From Flavobacterium indicum GPTSA100-9 = DSM 17447 (GTDB lineage: Bacteria > Bacteroidota > Bacteroidia > Flavobacteriales > Flavobacteriaceae), in the NCBI RefSeq assembly GCF_000455605.1, contig NC_017025.1, forward strand, positions 1,426,001 through 1,490,000: a stretch of 64,000 bases of DNA, read 5' to 3'. Below the pieces are notes generated by a model. It was not told the DNA's origin. It worked only from the letters and a program-made list of their open reading frames with translations, and made no database searches. Positions 31,801-41,063 of the stretch are shown one piece after another (the first letter of the stretch is position 1; every line of letters begins with the position of its first letter). The translations under genes and the position numbers were made by a program.

Positions 31801-33292
31801 CATTCGAACAAGCATCCGTAGCTGAAGCACCACCGTTAGAAGCCAACCACGCATTTAATGCAGCTGTATTGCCGTTACCATCACATTCCACAGTTTGGTT
31901 TGCCGCTTGAATGGCAATCGCTGGTGCCGTTGTATCTTGAATGGTGAAGGTTTGCGTAACTTGTGTTGTATTATTACAAGCATCTTTTATAGTATAAACT
32001 CTTGAAACTATTATTGGACAAGTACCAGAAACGGAATCAATATACGTTATAGATGCAATTGAAGAAGTATCGTTTATTGAACCTCCGGCAGAAATAAATT
32101 GACTTTCTGATATTGTAATAAGAGATGATGAATAGGCTAAATTTCCATTTTCATCTATAGAATTAGTTGAACATCCTTCAATAATTTTATTACTTGGAGC
32201 TACTACTACAGGTGGCGTAACATCACCGCCATTGATTATAAACGTTTTAGTAGCTGTACAATTAAATTTATCAGTAACAGTTACTGTATAGGAACCATTA
32301 GCAAGATTAGATAAATCTTGGGATGTTGCACCATTACTCCATGAATAGGTGTAAGGAGGTGTACCACCTGAAACTGAAAGATCAATTGAGCCCGTATTTC
32401 CAGATGAACAAGGTGAAGAATTGACTAATCCTGTAATTTGAATTGGATCAGGAAGGGTTATCGTTTGAGTACTGGTACTAATTTGAGGCGGGCTACTTGA
32501 ATCGGTAACTTGTAAAGTGACTGTATACGGTCCGCCTGGAAAGGGATAAGTATGAGAAGGGCTTTGTTGAGTAGAAGTTGTACCATCGCCAAAGTTCCAC
32601 AAATAGGAATAAGGTTTCTTACCTCCATTTGTGTCATCGTCAAAGTTTACTGTTGTAGTACTACCCGTTGTACAATAAGTGTAATCGAATTGAACAGCTA
32701 AAGGAGCAGATACAATTAAACTATTGGGTAATTCACATTGCGATTTACTGAATGTATTACAAGTATAAGAGGAAAGTTCTGGGTCAGCAGTATTTCCATT
32801 AGTTTTCCAAACAATCAATATACGAGACAAAGACAATTCATATCCACAAGTCCAAGGAAAACCTGAGGGAAAACCTGGAATATTCAATAGCCTTAATCCA
32901 GATCCTGGGTTGACCACTCCTAAATAGCTATTAATTTGAAGTGTTTGAATTAAATTCCCATTTTGATCTTTTACTAATATATCAGCAAAAATTCTTGTTT
33001 GATGAATTGCACTATTTGAATTTGAAGTGTAATTCAACCATAAATATACATTTTGAATATTTGGAGGAGTACAAGGGGTAGTAATTGGAACTCCTGAAGA
33101 ACTAGAAATACTCAAATAAACATTATCTAAGGTATAATTGTTAGAAGTACAATTGAAGTAGTCCAAATAATAATTTGGTGCACTTCCACAATTTCTTAAA
33201 TCAGGTTTATCCGTCGTGAATTGGCCATAAGTAAAACTTATCCAAAAACATAAGGATAAAATTAAAGGGGTAATTTTGGTTTTCATGTACAT
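25862..33292 (-). CDS. Giant repeat adhesin with type B T9SS sorting domain, reading frame interrupted
   Basis: Read as one gene, this encodes about 2475 residues. From the N terminus: signal peptide (1-24), a lectin- or Ig-like region, a PKD domain near 225-275 (YLWNFGDGTT), a SprB-type repeat near 285-350 (GGTPPYTYSWSNGAT), 19 HYR/Ig-like 88-residue repeats (about 448-2123), two further HYR-like domains and a type B (CHU_C) sorting domain (AVSPNGDGLNDVFIIDG). Three one-base insertions near 29540, 29453 and 29394 break the frame, splitting it into open segments 29504-33292 and upstream of 25862-29320. The insertions sum to three bases and the outer frames agree. I think these are sequence errors, but real inactivation is possible. 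The second ATG (33286) may be the true start. Predicted cell-surface adhesin, possibly used in gliding or attachment. Confidence 0.85.
26921..31939 (-). repeat. Tandem array of 19 units of 264 bp inside the adhesin gene
   Basis: The same position in the first and last unit (the TATCTTGA element at 31933 and 26914) is 5019 bases apart, which equals 19 x 264 plus 3. The three extra bases are the insertions in the tenth unit. Each unit encodes 88 residues including TIQDTTAPVIAIQAANQT, VECDGNGN, ALNAWLASNGG and SDTCGATGSATVTFTATD, with four cysteines. The array is visibly GC-richer than its surroundings. Units differ at a limited set of sites (NSTA/NTTA/NTAA, TDTC/TDNC), indicating repeated gene conversion or unequal exchange. 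Confidence 0.92.
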
Positions 33293-33609
33293 TGTTTGTT
33301 AGATTTAACAATCCGTTAAAAAATATACCTGAAAATAAATGTGTTAGTTACTTAAATTTGGGGTAGAAATTTAATGTAAACATCATTTGGAGATTGAATA
33401 AAAATTAAACTGAACTTTTTTAGAAAAAGTAGCTTATAAATGGAGTATGATTGATTCGGGAGTTAAAATTAAGTAGTTAAATTTCTTTTTGAATAAAAAA
33501 TCGTTCATCTGTAAGTTAAAATCTTCAAAGTGTAAATTATTGATGATTAAATAGTTAAAAATTATTAATAAATTTAGAAATCAAATTTTAACAGTTAATT
33601 ACTTGAACT
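33293..33609. other. 317-bp divergent intergenic region
   Basis: Very AT-rich spacer between the adhesin operon (minus) and sixA (plus). It must hold both promoters, but I see no exact TAnnTTTG box with a TTG at the right distance on either strand. Repeated AGTTAAA-like motifs occur (33470-33560). No open frame of note. Confidence 0.5.
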
Positions 33610-34122
33610 ATGAAAAATTTATTTTTAATAAGACATGCAAAATCGAGTTGGGATTTTCCTTTAAGTGATATTGATAGACCAATTTCTCAAAGAGGAATTC
33701 AAGATGCTTTATTAGTATCAGTAGCGATGCAAAACATACTTCCAAAAAAGTTTATAGTTTGGAGTAGTATAGCAAGAAGAACTAAAGAAACCTCATATAT
33801 TTTTGCTCAAAATTTAGTATTTCCAATAGAAAATATTATCTTTAGAGAGGATTTGTATACATTTGATTATAAAGATTTATTGCAATCAATTCAATCTTGT
33901 GAGGATAGAATTGATACTATTATTCTTTTTGGACATAATGATGCAATTACTAAATTTGTGAATAAATTTGGAAATAGAAATATTGATAATGTGCCTACAT
34001 CTGGTGTTGTACAAATAGGTTTTCAGGAACAAAAATGGTCTGATATTAGTAAAGGTACTACATTACATATGCTCTTTCCAAAATCAATAAGAGCTGAAAA
34101 TAAAAATGAATACATACATTGA
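33610..34122 (+). CDS. sixA: Phosphohistidine phosphatase SixA-like histidine phosphatase
   Basis: A 170-residue member of the histidine phosphatase (phosphoglycerate mutase-like) superfamily. The catalytic RH motif is Arg8-His9 (LIRHAKSSWD), and the second conserved His lies in ILFGHNDAI. SixA removes phosphate from phosphohistidine on signalling proteins such as ArcB or the nitrogen PTS. Its end overlaps ppk1 by 17 bases, and ppk1 itself uses phosphohistidine, so a functional link is plausible but unproven. Confidence 0.88.
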   Translation: MKNLFLIRHAKSSWDFPLSDIDRPISQRGIQDALLVSVAMQNILPKKFIVWSSIARRTKETSYIFAQNLVFPIENIIFREDLYTFDYKDLLQSIQSCEDRIDTIILFGHNDAITKFVNKFGNRNIDNVPTSGVVQIGFQEQKWSDISKGTTLHMLFPKSIRAENKNEYIH

Positions 34123-36202
34123 TAGAGAGAAAAGTTGGCTAACATTTAATGCCCGAGTATTACAAGAAGCAGCAGATCAATCAGTACCGTTATTAGATAG
34201 ATTACGTTTTTTAGGTATTTTTTCTAACAATTTAGATGAATTTTTTCGTGTCAGATATGCTGCTATTAGAAGAATGAGTCATGAAGGTGTTGATACAAAA
34301 AACATTCTAGGTAATATTACTGCTGAGCAATTACTAAAAGATATAACTGAAATTGTAATTGAACAACAATCAGAAAGTTTACGAATCCTAAATGACATTG
34401 AAAAAAAATTAGAAAGAGAAGGAATATTTATAATAAATGAAAAACAAATTAATAAAGAACAGAAAACATTTATTAAAGAGTTTTTTCATCAAAAAGTAAG
34501 CCCTGCGTTAGTTACCATCATGTTAAATGACTTAAATGAATTTCCTCTAATAAAGGATACATCGGGTTATTTAGCAGTTAAATTGGTTATGAAGCCTACA
34601 TCAAACAATATCATATCTAAATTTTTAACATCAAAAGAAATAAGATATGCAATTGTTGAAATTCCAAAAACAATTAATCGATTTGTAGTTTTACCTTCAT
34701 CAAATGAAAAACAATACATTATACTTTTAGATGATGTAATTCGCTATAATCTGCACAGCATTTTTAATATTTTTGAATACGAAAGTATCTCTGCACATAT
34801 GATTAAAATTACTAGAGATGCACAATTAGAATTTGATAGTGATTTAAGTAAAAGTTTTATCGAAAAAATTTCATATAGTGTCAAAGAAAGAAGGGTAGGA
34901 GAACCGGTTCGTTTTGTTTATGATCAATCTATTGACAAGGATACCTTAGAGTTCTTTTTAACACGAATGAAAATTGATAGTACTGATTCTATAATTCCAG
35001 GAGGAAGGTATCATAATCGACGAGATTATATGGATTTCCCAAATCTCGGCAGGTATGATTTACTGCAGAAACAAAATGTTCCGTTAACAATTCCGGGACT
35101 AAGTTTAGAAGGAAGTATGTTAAAAAGTATCAGTGAAAAAGATTATCTTTTGCATACTCCATACCAATCTTTTTCCTATGTCATTCGATTTTTAAGAGAG
35201 GCAGCACTTGACCCACATGTTCAATCTATTAGTATCACTTTATATCGATTAGCTAGTAATTCACAAATTGTGAGCTCCTTGATTAATGCCGCAAAAAATG
35301 GTAAAAAAGTTATTGTTCAAATTGAATTACAAGCCCGATTTGACGAAGCAAGTAACATTTCTTATGCTCAGCAAATGCAAGAAGAAGGCATACATTTGAT
35401 TTTTGGAGTAAAAGGATTGAAAGTTCATAGTAAACTATGTGTAGTTGAAAGAGTTGAAAATGATGTCGTTAAGAGGTACGGTTTTATTTCAACTGGAAAT
35501 TTTAATGAAAATTCGGCCCGAATTTATACTGATGTTACTTTGTTTACAAGTGATAATCGAATATTAAAAGATGCTTCAAAAGTTTTTGATTTCTTTGAAG
35601 TAAATTACAGGGTTCATCGATACAAACATTTAATAGTTTCTCCGCATTATACTAGAAGTAGATTTATGAAATTAATTGATAGAGAAATTAAAAATGCTGA
35701 AGAAGGTAGGGAAGCTTATATTAAACTGAAAATGAATAGTTTATCAGATTATAAAATGATTGATAAATTATATGAAGCAAGTAAAGCCGGTGTAAAAATA
35801 CAATTGGTGATTCGAGGAATTTGTTGTTTAATTCCTGGTGTTGTAGGTTTAAGTGAAAATATAGAAGCAATAAGTATTGTAGATCATTATTTAGAACATT
35901 CACGAATTTATATCTTCTGTAACGATTCAAATCCAGAGGTCTTTATTTCTTCGGCTGATTTTATGACTAGAAATATAGATGCAAGGGTAGAAGTAAGCTG
36001 TCCAATTTATGATGAAGAAATTAAAAAGAATTTAATTGATTCATTTGAAATTAATTGGAAAGCAAATGTAAAAGCCAGATTTCATTCTCAAAATTTTGAA
36101 AATAAATATAGAAAAAGAGGAGAGGAAAAAATGTTTAGAGCGCAACAAGAAATGTATAAATACTATCAAAATAAAATTGAAGTTATTTCAGAAATTATAT
36201 AA
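34106..36202 (+). CDS. ppk1: Polyphosphate kinase 1
   Basis: PPK1 reversibly polymerises the gamma phosphate of ATP into polyphosphate. The 698 residues match the family (about 690). The N-terminal domain includes SWLTFNARVL and LDEFFRVRYA. The two phospholipase D-like C-terminal domains carry His441 (LKVHSKLCVVE), the expected autophosphorylated residue by comparison with E. coli His435, and His598 (LEHSRIYIF). SADFMTRNIDARVEV near the end is also conserved. It overlaps sixA by 17 bases and is followed by ppx after six bases. Confidence 0.96.
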   Translation: MNTYIDREKSWLTFNARVLQEAADQSVPLLDRLRFLGIFSNNLDEFFRVRYAAIRRMSHEGVDTKNILGNITAEQLLKDITEIVIEQQSESLRILNDIEKKLEREGIFIINEKQINKEQKTFIKEFFHQKVSPALVTIMLNDLNEFPLIKDTSGYLAVKLVMKPTSNNIISKFLTSKEIRYAIVEIPKTINRFVVLPSSNEKQYIILLDDVIRYNLHSIFNIFEYESISAHMIKITRDAQLEFDSDLSKSFIEKISYSVKERRVGEPVRFVYDQSIDKDTLEFFLTRMKIDSTDSIIPGGRYHNRRDYMDFPNLGRYDLLQKQNVPLTIPGLSLEGSMLKSISEKDYLLHTPYQSFSYVIRFLREAALDPHVQSISITLYRLASNSQIVSSLINAAKNGKKVIVQIELQARFDEASNISYAQQMQEEGIHLIFGVKGLKVHSKLCVVERVENDVVKRYGFISTGNFNENSARIYTDVTLFTSDNRILKDASKVFDFFEVNYRVHRYKHLIVSPHYTRSRFMKLIDREIKNAEEGREAYIKLKMNSLSDYKMIDKLYEASKAGVKIQLVIRGICCLIPGVVGLSENIEAISIVDHYLEHSRIYIFCNDSNPEVFISSADFMTRNIDARVEVSCPIYDEEIKKNLIDSFEINWKANVKARFHSQNFENKYRKRGEEKMFRAQQEMYKYYQNKIEVISEII

Positions 36203-36208
36203 ATTTTC

Positions 36209-37099
36209 ATGATTCAAATTAAAAAATATGCAGCAATTGATATTGGTTCTAATGCCATGCGATTGCTCATAACAAATATTGTAGAACAAAAAGATAAAGA
36301 AGCTCAATTTAATAAAAGTGCTTTGATAAGAGTACCTATTCGCTTAGGACAAGATGCCTTTACAGTGGGTGAAATTTCGGAAGAAAACATTGAAAGAATG
36401 GTCGATGCTATGAAAGCTTTTAAACTATTAATGAAAGTTTACAAAGTTGAAAAATATATGGCATGTGCTACTTCTGCTATGCGAGAAGCCTACAACGGTA
36501 AAGAAGTTGTAGAAATTATTAAGAAAAAAGCAGATATAAAAATTGATATTATCGATGGGAAGAAAGAAGCTGCCATTATCGCATCATCCGATTTGCATCA
36601 ATTTATTAAAACAAATGAGAATTATCTTTATGTAGATGTAGGTGGTGGAAGCACAGAATTTTCTCTTTTCTCAAATGGTAAAATGGTTGTTTCCAAATCT
36701 TTTAAAAATGGAACCGTTCGTTTGTTAAATAATATGGTAAATGATATTGTTTGGCAAGAAATTGAGAAATGGATAAAATTAAATACAGAAGGAATTGAAA
36801 ATATTATATTAATTGGTTCCGGAGGAAATATCAATAAAACGTTTAAATTATCAGGTAAAGCACAAGAGAAGCCACTTTCTTACAAATACTTAAAAAGTCA
36901 GTTTGACTATTTAAACGCACTTACCTACGAGCAACGAATAGCTGAATTAGGTTTAAATACCGATCGTGCAGATGTTATTATTCCAGCACTTACAATTTAT
37001 CTTAGAGCTATGAGATGGAGTGGTGCTAAAAATATTTACGTTCCTAAGATTGGTTTGTCAGATGGTATTGTCAAAGCAATGTATTATAATACAATTTAA
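36209..37099 (+). CDS. ppx: Ppx/GppA-family exopolyphosphatase
   Basis: A 296-residue member of the ASKHA-fold Ppx/GppA family, which hydrolyses terminal phosphates of polyphosphate or pppGpp. Motifs are AAIDIGSNAMRLLI (phosphate 1), ATSAMREA, VDVGGGSTEF (phosphate 2) and LIGSGGNINK. It has only the two-lobed core and lacks the C-terminal HD-like domain of the roughly 500-residue E. coli enzyme, as is common in Bacteroidota. Third gene of sixA-ppk1-ppx, so synthesis and breakdown of polyphosphate are encoded together. Confidence 0.9.
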   Translation: MIQIKKYAAIDIGSNAMRLLITNIVEQKDKEAQFNKSALIRVPIRLGQDAFTVGEISEENIERMVDAMKAFKLLMKVYKVEKYMACATSAMREAYNGKEVVEIIKKKADIKIDIIDGKKEAAIIASSDLHQFIKTNENYLYVDVGGGSTEFSLFSNGKMVVSKSFKNGTVRLLNNMVNDIVWQEIEKWIKLNTEGIENIILIGSGGNINKTFKLSGKAQEKPLSYKYLKSQFDYLNALTYEQRIAELGLNTDRADVIIPALTIYLRAMRWSGAKNIYVPKIGLSDGIVKAMYYNTI

Positions 37100-37109
37100 A
37101 TAAAATTAA

Positions 37110-37134
37110 AAAGGAGTTCAATTTGAATTCCTTT
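37110..37134. terminator. Terminator between convergent ppx and a small secreted protein gene
   Basis: Ten-pair stem AAAGGAGTTC (37110-37119) / GAATTCCTTT (37125-37134) with one G-T pair and loop AATTT. It fills the gap between the two convergent stop codons. Confidence 0.65.
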
Positions 37135-37135
37135 C

Positions 37136-37711
37136 TTATATTCCAAAACACGGTAGGTATTTAATAAAAAAACTATCGGGTTGAGAAGTCTCTTTATTTA
37201 TCTCTGATTTTAATTCTGGGTTTAATATGAAATTTTCTTCACCAGTTATGGTTACAATTCTAACCAAATATACTTTTTCTGTTTTGAGGAATTCAAAATT
37301 TTCTTTCGTAAAATTGAAGTATCCGTTTAAAACTCTAATATTGTTTTTAGTTTCAGGATCATAATTCAATGTAGTACAATTTTCTTGATCAATCGCATTG
37401 ATAAGTTTAACTTCTTTACCGTTTGACAATTGTAAAAATATTTTAGTATTTTTATCAATGCAGGTTGGAGTTAAAAAACTACTGCTTTTTTGTATGAACT
37501 GTATATTTAAACCTAAAACACCATCTATATTGTACAATTTAAAACTTAAGAAACGTGTTGTTGAACCAAAAACTGATTCATATACAAATTTTTCAGGTAA
37601 TACTTTGGTATAAGTAGAATCTGTTTCTTCGTTAATTTCAAATTCACAATCCTTATTTTGTGCAAATGAAAAACTTGATATAAATAAGAATAAAAAAAAT
37701 ATCTTTTTCAT
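37136..37711 (-). CDS. Small secreted protein of unknown function
   Basis: A 191-residue product with a signal peptide (about 1-17, ending FSFAQ). The mature part is beta-rich with four cysteines (DCEFEI, PTCIDK, ENCTTL, LPCFGI), which could form two disulfides in the periplasm. No recognised family. Start is three bases after the stop of the THUMP-like methyltransferase, so it is probably the third gene of that minus-strand unit. Confidence 0.75.
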   Translation of the reverse strand: MKKIFFLFLFISSFSFAQNKDCEFEINEETDSTYTKVLPEKFVYESVFGSTTRFLSFKLYNIDGVLGLNIQFIQKSSSFLTPTCIDKNTKIFLQLSNGKEVKLINAIDQENCTTLNYDPETKNNIRVLNGYFNFTKENFEFLKTEKVYLVRIVTITGEENFILNPELKSEINKETSQPDSFFIKYLPCFGI

Positions 37712-37714
37712 TTT

Positions 37715-38890
37715 TTAAAGTTTTGTGCAAATTAAAACAATTTTTTCTTCATTTCTATTAGTTGTAAAAAAGGAATAAATAGAACCACCATCTAAAATTT
37801 TATATTTCTTTCTGATTTCTTCAACAGTCAAAGGAAAATTTCGTATTGTAATATTCATTTTTTTACCTTGTAGGTGTTTTTTAATTTCTGCTTTTTGGAA
37901 AGGTAAAATTTCTTCAATTTTAAATCTTCTACCAGGGAATTCTACTAATTCGTTACTTGTAAATAAGTGCGAATGTTGTTGTAATTTTTCCAAATGCAAT
38001 TGGTTGCATAAATCATCGACACATCCTGATTTTAAAATAGCTGCATTTGGTTCATAAATATATTTTTTAGGTAACGAAAATTGAGCTTCATTAGTTTTTC
38101 CTATTTCAAATGTTTGAATATCTGTTTTTTCTTTTTGAATATTTACAGCTTTTATCTCTATTGAGGCTGCATAATTTTTATCAAGTACCCAAAGGAGTTC
38201 TTTTACTTCATTTTCTAATGCTATTATGTGTATGGATTTAATATGCGATAATTCATTGATACCGGCCGAAATGTCAAGAATAGGAGCTGTTTTAATAAGA
38301 ATGTGATTTGTCTTAGTAAAGTAAAATTCTAAGTTTTCAGGTACATTAGGCAAACAATCTTTTAATAAAAAAACTTTTCCTTTACTGTTGCTTCTCCTAC
38401 TTGGATCAATATATATGTAATCATAAAACGTATTGTTTTCGTTTAAAAAATCAGTACTATTTTTGGATACGCATAAAATGTTTGTAATATTTAAACGTTT
38501 AAAATTATAATCTACAATTTTGGATAGTTCTTCATTTAGTTCACAATGTGTAACTTGATGGAATGATTTTGAAAAATAATAGCAATCTACTCCAAATCCT
38601 CCTGTTAAATCAATAATAGAAGTACCTGTAATTAAATCAGATTTATATTTTGCGGTTTGTTCAGAAGACGTTTGTTCAATAGAAATACTTTGAGGATAAT
38701 AGATGTTTTCACAATTGAACCAAGTTGGTAATTTATTTTTAGATTTATTTTTTGAAACAATTTGATTTATTATTTCTTTCCATTCTACATTTGGAAATGG
38801 ATTTTTTGACAAGGCAAGTTTCGCTATATTAGTATCTAAAGAAACAGTAATAAACTCCTGAATTTCTTGTGACAATATTTCTTTATTCAT
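37715..38890 (-). CDS. THUMP-like class I SAM-dependent methyltransferase
   Basis: A 391-residue cytosolic protein. The methyltransferase motif I is DLTGGFGVDCYYFSK (about residues 94-108), with CELNEEL as motif II and YIYIDPSRR as a DPPY-like motif IV. The C-terminal part is the THUMP-like domain common in Bacteroidota (FPGRRFKIEEILPFQ, RNFPLTVEEIRKKYKI). The family is thought to modify RNA, but the target is not known. It overlaps the AI-2E-type transporter gene by one base. Confidence 0.85.
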   Translation of the reverse strand: MNKEILSQEIQEFITVSLDTNIAKLALSKNPFPNVEWKEIINQIVSKNKSKNKLPTWFNCENIYYPQSISIEQTSSEQTAKYKSDLITGTSIIDLTGGFGVDCYYFSKSFHQVTHCELNEELSKIVDYNFKRLNITNILCVSKNSTDFLNENNTFYDYIYIDPSRRSNSKGKVFLLKDCLPNVPENLEFYFTKTNHILIKTAPILDISAGINELSHIKSIHIIALENEVKELLWVLDKNYAASIEIKAVNIQKEKTDIQTFEIGKTNEAQFSLPKKYIYEPNAAILKSGCVDDLCNQLHLEKLQQHSHLFTSNELVEFPGRRFKIEEILPFQKAEIKKHLQGKKMNITIRNFPLTVEEIRKKYKILDGGSIYSFFTTNRNEEKIVLICTKL

Positions 38891-39978
38891 TATAAACTTC
38901 TAGTTAGAATATGTATCAACTTATTCTTTGGAAAAAATTCTTTAAGAACAACTTTAATTGAAGTATAAAGTGGAATTGCTATTATCATACCTGTTATTCC
39001 CATTAATATTCCAGCAATTGAAATAACAATAAAAATTTCTAACGGATGTGAATTGGTACTTTTTGAAGCAATCATAGGCTGACTAATATTGTTATCAATA
39101 ACTTGAACAATTATGTATCCAATTAAAACATACAATGTAGTTGGTACAATTACAGTATTAAAATCTTGATTAATAGTGCTTAACATGGTTAAAAAAGCCG
39201 TCATTATTGAAGCAATAATTGGACCAACATAAGGAACAATATTTAGTATAGCTCCAAGAAATGCAATAATAAATGCGTTTTCAACTTTAAAAATTAATAA
39301 AACAATTAAATAAAGTACAAATACAATGAATAATTGTACTACTAAACCAATTGCATATTTAGCCAACATATTTTTTATTTTTAAAAGCGATGCTAAAATG
39401 CGCCATTTTTGTTTGGCAGGTAAAATGAACTTTAAATTTTTAGTTACAAGATCTTGGTCTTTCATAAAAAAGAAGGCAATAAAAAAAGTAGAAAATAAAG
39501 CCATTCCAAAATTACCAATAGATCCAATAATTGAATTAACAATATCAGTAATGAAATTTAAATTTAATGATTCAGATATTTTTTGAATATCAATGTACTT
39601 ATTGTAATCAATATTGTGAGACAATAACCAATTATCAATATTGATAATGAATAGCGAATAATTTTTTTCAAGTGAATTGACATCTAGTAAAGATAATTTC
39701 TTGCTTTGAGTTAAAATTAAAGGGATAAATAGCATTAAAATTCCAACTGAAAGTAGTACAAAAAATGTTAAAGATGTTGTAATGGCTAATAATGGCTTAA
39801 AACGTAAGCGTTTTTGTAAAAAATCGGCAATAGGTTGTGCTACAAAGCTGAGTAACAAAGCACAAATAACATAAATTATTATGGCTGAAATTGAATATAT
39901 CAAATACAATCCAAGTGCTATACCAATAAGAATAAAAATAGTTCTTAATATGGCATTTGATATTTCGGTACTTCTCAT
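38890..39978 (-). CDS. AI-2E-family transporter (PerM/YdiK type)
   Basis: A 362-residue inner-membrane protein with about eight predicted hydrophobic segments, paired at the N terminus (residues 10-65), then a soluble stretch, then a cluster from about 155 onward. The family signature region NIVPYVGPIIASIMTAF is present, and the C-terminal hairpin contains GITGMIIAIPLYTSIKVVLK. The AI-2 export label comes from TqsA; other members act as sodium/proton antiporters or have unknown substrates. Transcribed with the methyltransferase gene, which it overlaps by one base. Confidence 0.85.
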   Translation of the reverse strand: MRSTEISNAILRTIFILIGIALGLYLIYSISAIIIYVICALLLSFVAQPIADFLQKRLRFKPLLAITTSLTFFVLLSVGILMLFIPLILTQSKKLSLLDVNSLEKNYSLFIINIDNWLLSHNIDYNKYIDIQKISESLNLNFITDIVNSIIGSIGNFGMALFSTFFIAFFFMKDQDLVTKNLKFILPAKQKWRILASLLKIKNMLAKYAIGLVVQLFIVFVLYLIVLLIFKVENAFIIAFLGAILNIVPYVGPIIASIMTAFLTMLSTINQDFNTVIVPTTLYVLIGYIIVQVIDNNISQPMIASKSTNSHPLEIFIVISIAGILMGITGMIIAIPLYTSIKVVLKEFFPKNKLIHILTRSL

Positions 39979-39992
39979 AAATAATTTTATTT

Positions 39993-40000
39993 CAAACTTA
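39993..40000 (-). promoter_or_regulatory. -7 element before the AI-2E-type transporter gene
   Basis: On the minus strand this reads TAAGTTTG, an exact TAnnTTTG, 14 bases before the ATG. No TTG is found at the normal -33 distance, where the upstream terminator lies. Confidence 0.35.
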
Positions 40001-40005
40001 CAAAA

Positions 40006-40044
40006 AAAGGAATAAAAAAACCCGATTAATTAGCTAATCGGGTT
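40006..40044 (-). terminator. Terminator of the M43 protease gene
   Basis: Stem AACCCGATTA (40019-40028) / TAATCGGGTT (40035-40044), loop ATTAGC. On the minus strand it is followed by a run of T residues (the A run at 40014-40020), the correct orientation for the protease transcript. Confidence 0.8.
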
Positions 40045-40065
40045 AAAATATTTTTTTTAAAAATC

Positions 40066-41034
40066 TTATCTAAATGATGCTCTTGATCCTCCTACTTGGA
40101 AAATAGCTAACATTCTTGATTTTTGACCGTTAGAGAACATGTACATTCCTCTGTCATCTGTATAGTCCATATAGTTCATATACATTTCAAGTGGAGTACC
40201 AGTACAAGTACTTCTGTGACCTACAGCAGGAACACCGTAGTTTGCAGCATTGTGAACTGGTGTATCAGAAACTAAGTCAGATCCACAAGTTGCATCTCCC
40301 CAAATGTGACGTAAATTCATCCAGTGTCCAACTTCATGTGTAGCTGTTCTTCCTAAGTTAAATGGATACGTTGCAGTACCTGTTGTTCCAAAATATTTCG
40401 AATCGATAACCACACCGTCAGTAGCCGAAGATCCACCTGGGAATTGAGCATATCCTAAAATACCACCTCCAATTGTACAAACCCAAAGGTTTAATTTAGT
40501 AGTTGGAGAAGTAGGATTTAAACCTCCTTGAGTAGACTTTTTCATGGCATCATTTGTACCCCATGAAGTTTTAGTTGTTGATTTTCTATACACTGCATCT
40601 AAAACAAAACGAATTCCAACATTTGCTCTTACACTTGAATAAGGGTTGTTAGCAGTGTTATAATCAGAGTTTTGAGCATTAAAGTCTTTATTTAATACAT
40701 CAATTTGAGATTGAATTTGAGCTTGAGAAATATTTTCCGCAGTAGTTCTGTATAATACATTTACAACTACTGGAATTTCTAAAACTCCATTTACAATTCT
40801 TCCAGTTTCAATAGCTGCAGCCGTCTTAGCAGTGTGAACTTCAATGTCGTTCATTCTTTGTGCTAAAGTTGGATCAGCTTTTAGTTGCTCTTCTAAATGT
40901 TCATGTGAATAACAACCTCTGTGTCCAGCTAATGAAGCTGTTTGATTAGAACTTTCATTAACTGAAGTTGAATCCTCTTTGTTACAAGAAATCAACAAAC
41001 TTGCAACAGCAAGTGTCATTAATAATTTTTTCAT
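40066..41034 (-). CDS. M43 (pappalysin-type) zinc metalloprotease lipoprotein
   Basis: A 322-residue exported lipoprotein. The lipobox is LLISC with Cys17. The residues after it, NKED, resemble the K-(D/E)2 surface-export signal described for Bacteroidota lipoproteins, so it is probably shown on the cell surface. The catalytic zinc motif is HEVGHWMNLRH (His233, Glu234, His237, His243), and MYMNYMDY gives the Met-turn. Flanking cysteines (CTIGG, ATCGSD, STCTGT) are typical of M43. It stands alone, with its own promoter candidate and terminator. The substrate is unknown. Confidence 0.92.
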   Translation of the reverse strand: MKKLLMTLAVASLLISCNKEDSTSVNESSNQTASLAGHRGCYSHEHLEEQLKADPTLAQRMNDIEVHTAKTAAAIETGRIVNGVLEIPVVVNVLYRTTAENISQAQIQSQIDVLNKDFNAQNSDYNTANNPYSSVRANVGIRFVLDAVYRKSTTKTSWGTNDAMKKSTQGGLNPTSPTTKLNLWVCTIGGGILGYAQFPGGSSATDGVVIDSKYFGTTGTATYPFNLGRTATHEVGHWMNLRHIWGDATCGSDLVSDTPVHNAANYGVPAVGHRSTCTGTPLEMYMNYMDYTDDRGMYMFSNGQKSRMLAIFQVGGSRASFR

Positions 41035-41063
41035 TTAAATAAATTGTTTGGTTAATAGTAAAG

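Noticed and set aside
26961..31910. A series of plus-strand open frames of 60-76 codons across the repeat array (MSVAVKVTVAEPVAP type)
   Set aside because: They are exact antisense shadows of the repeat units, recur with the 264-bp period and lack starts or promoters of their own. The minus-strand frame has the signal peptide, domains and sorting signal.
26921..31939. CRISPR-like or mobile repeat array
   Set aside because: The 264-bp units are contiguous without unique spacers, in frame and coding, and no cas or transposase genes are present.
25862..33292. Two separate adhesin genes (29504-33292 and 25862-29320)
   Set aside because: The downstream part has no signal peptide and opens in mid-repeat at a TTG; the upstream part has no sorting domain. 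Both are in the same frame and joined by three one-base insertions, so one interrupted gene explains them better.
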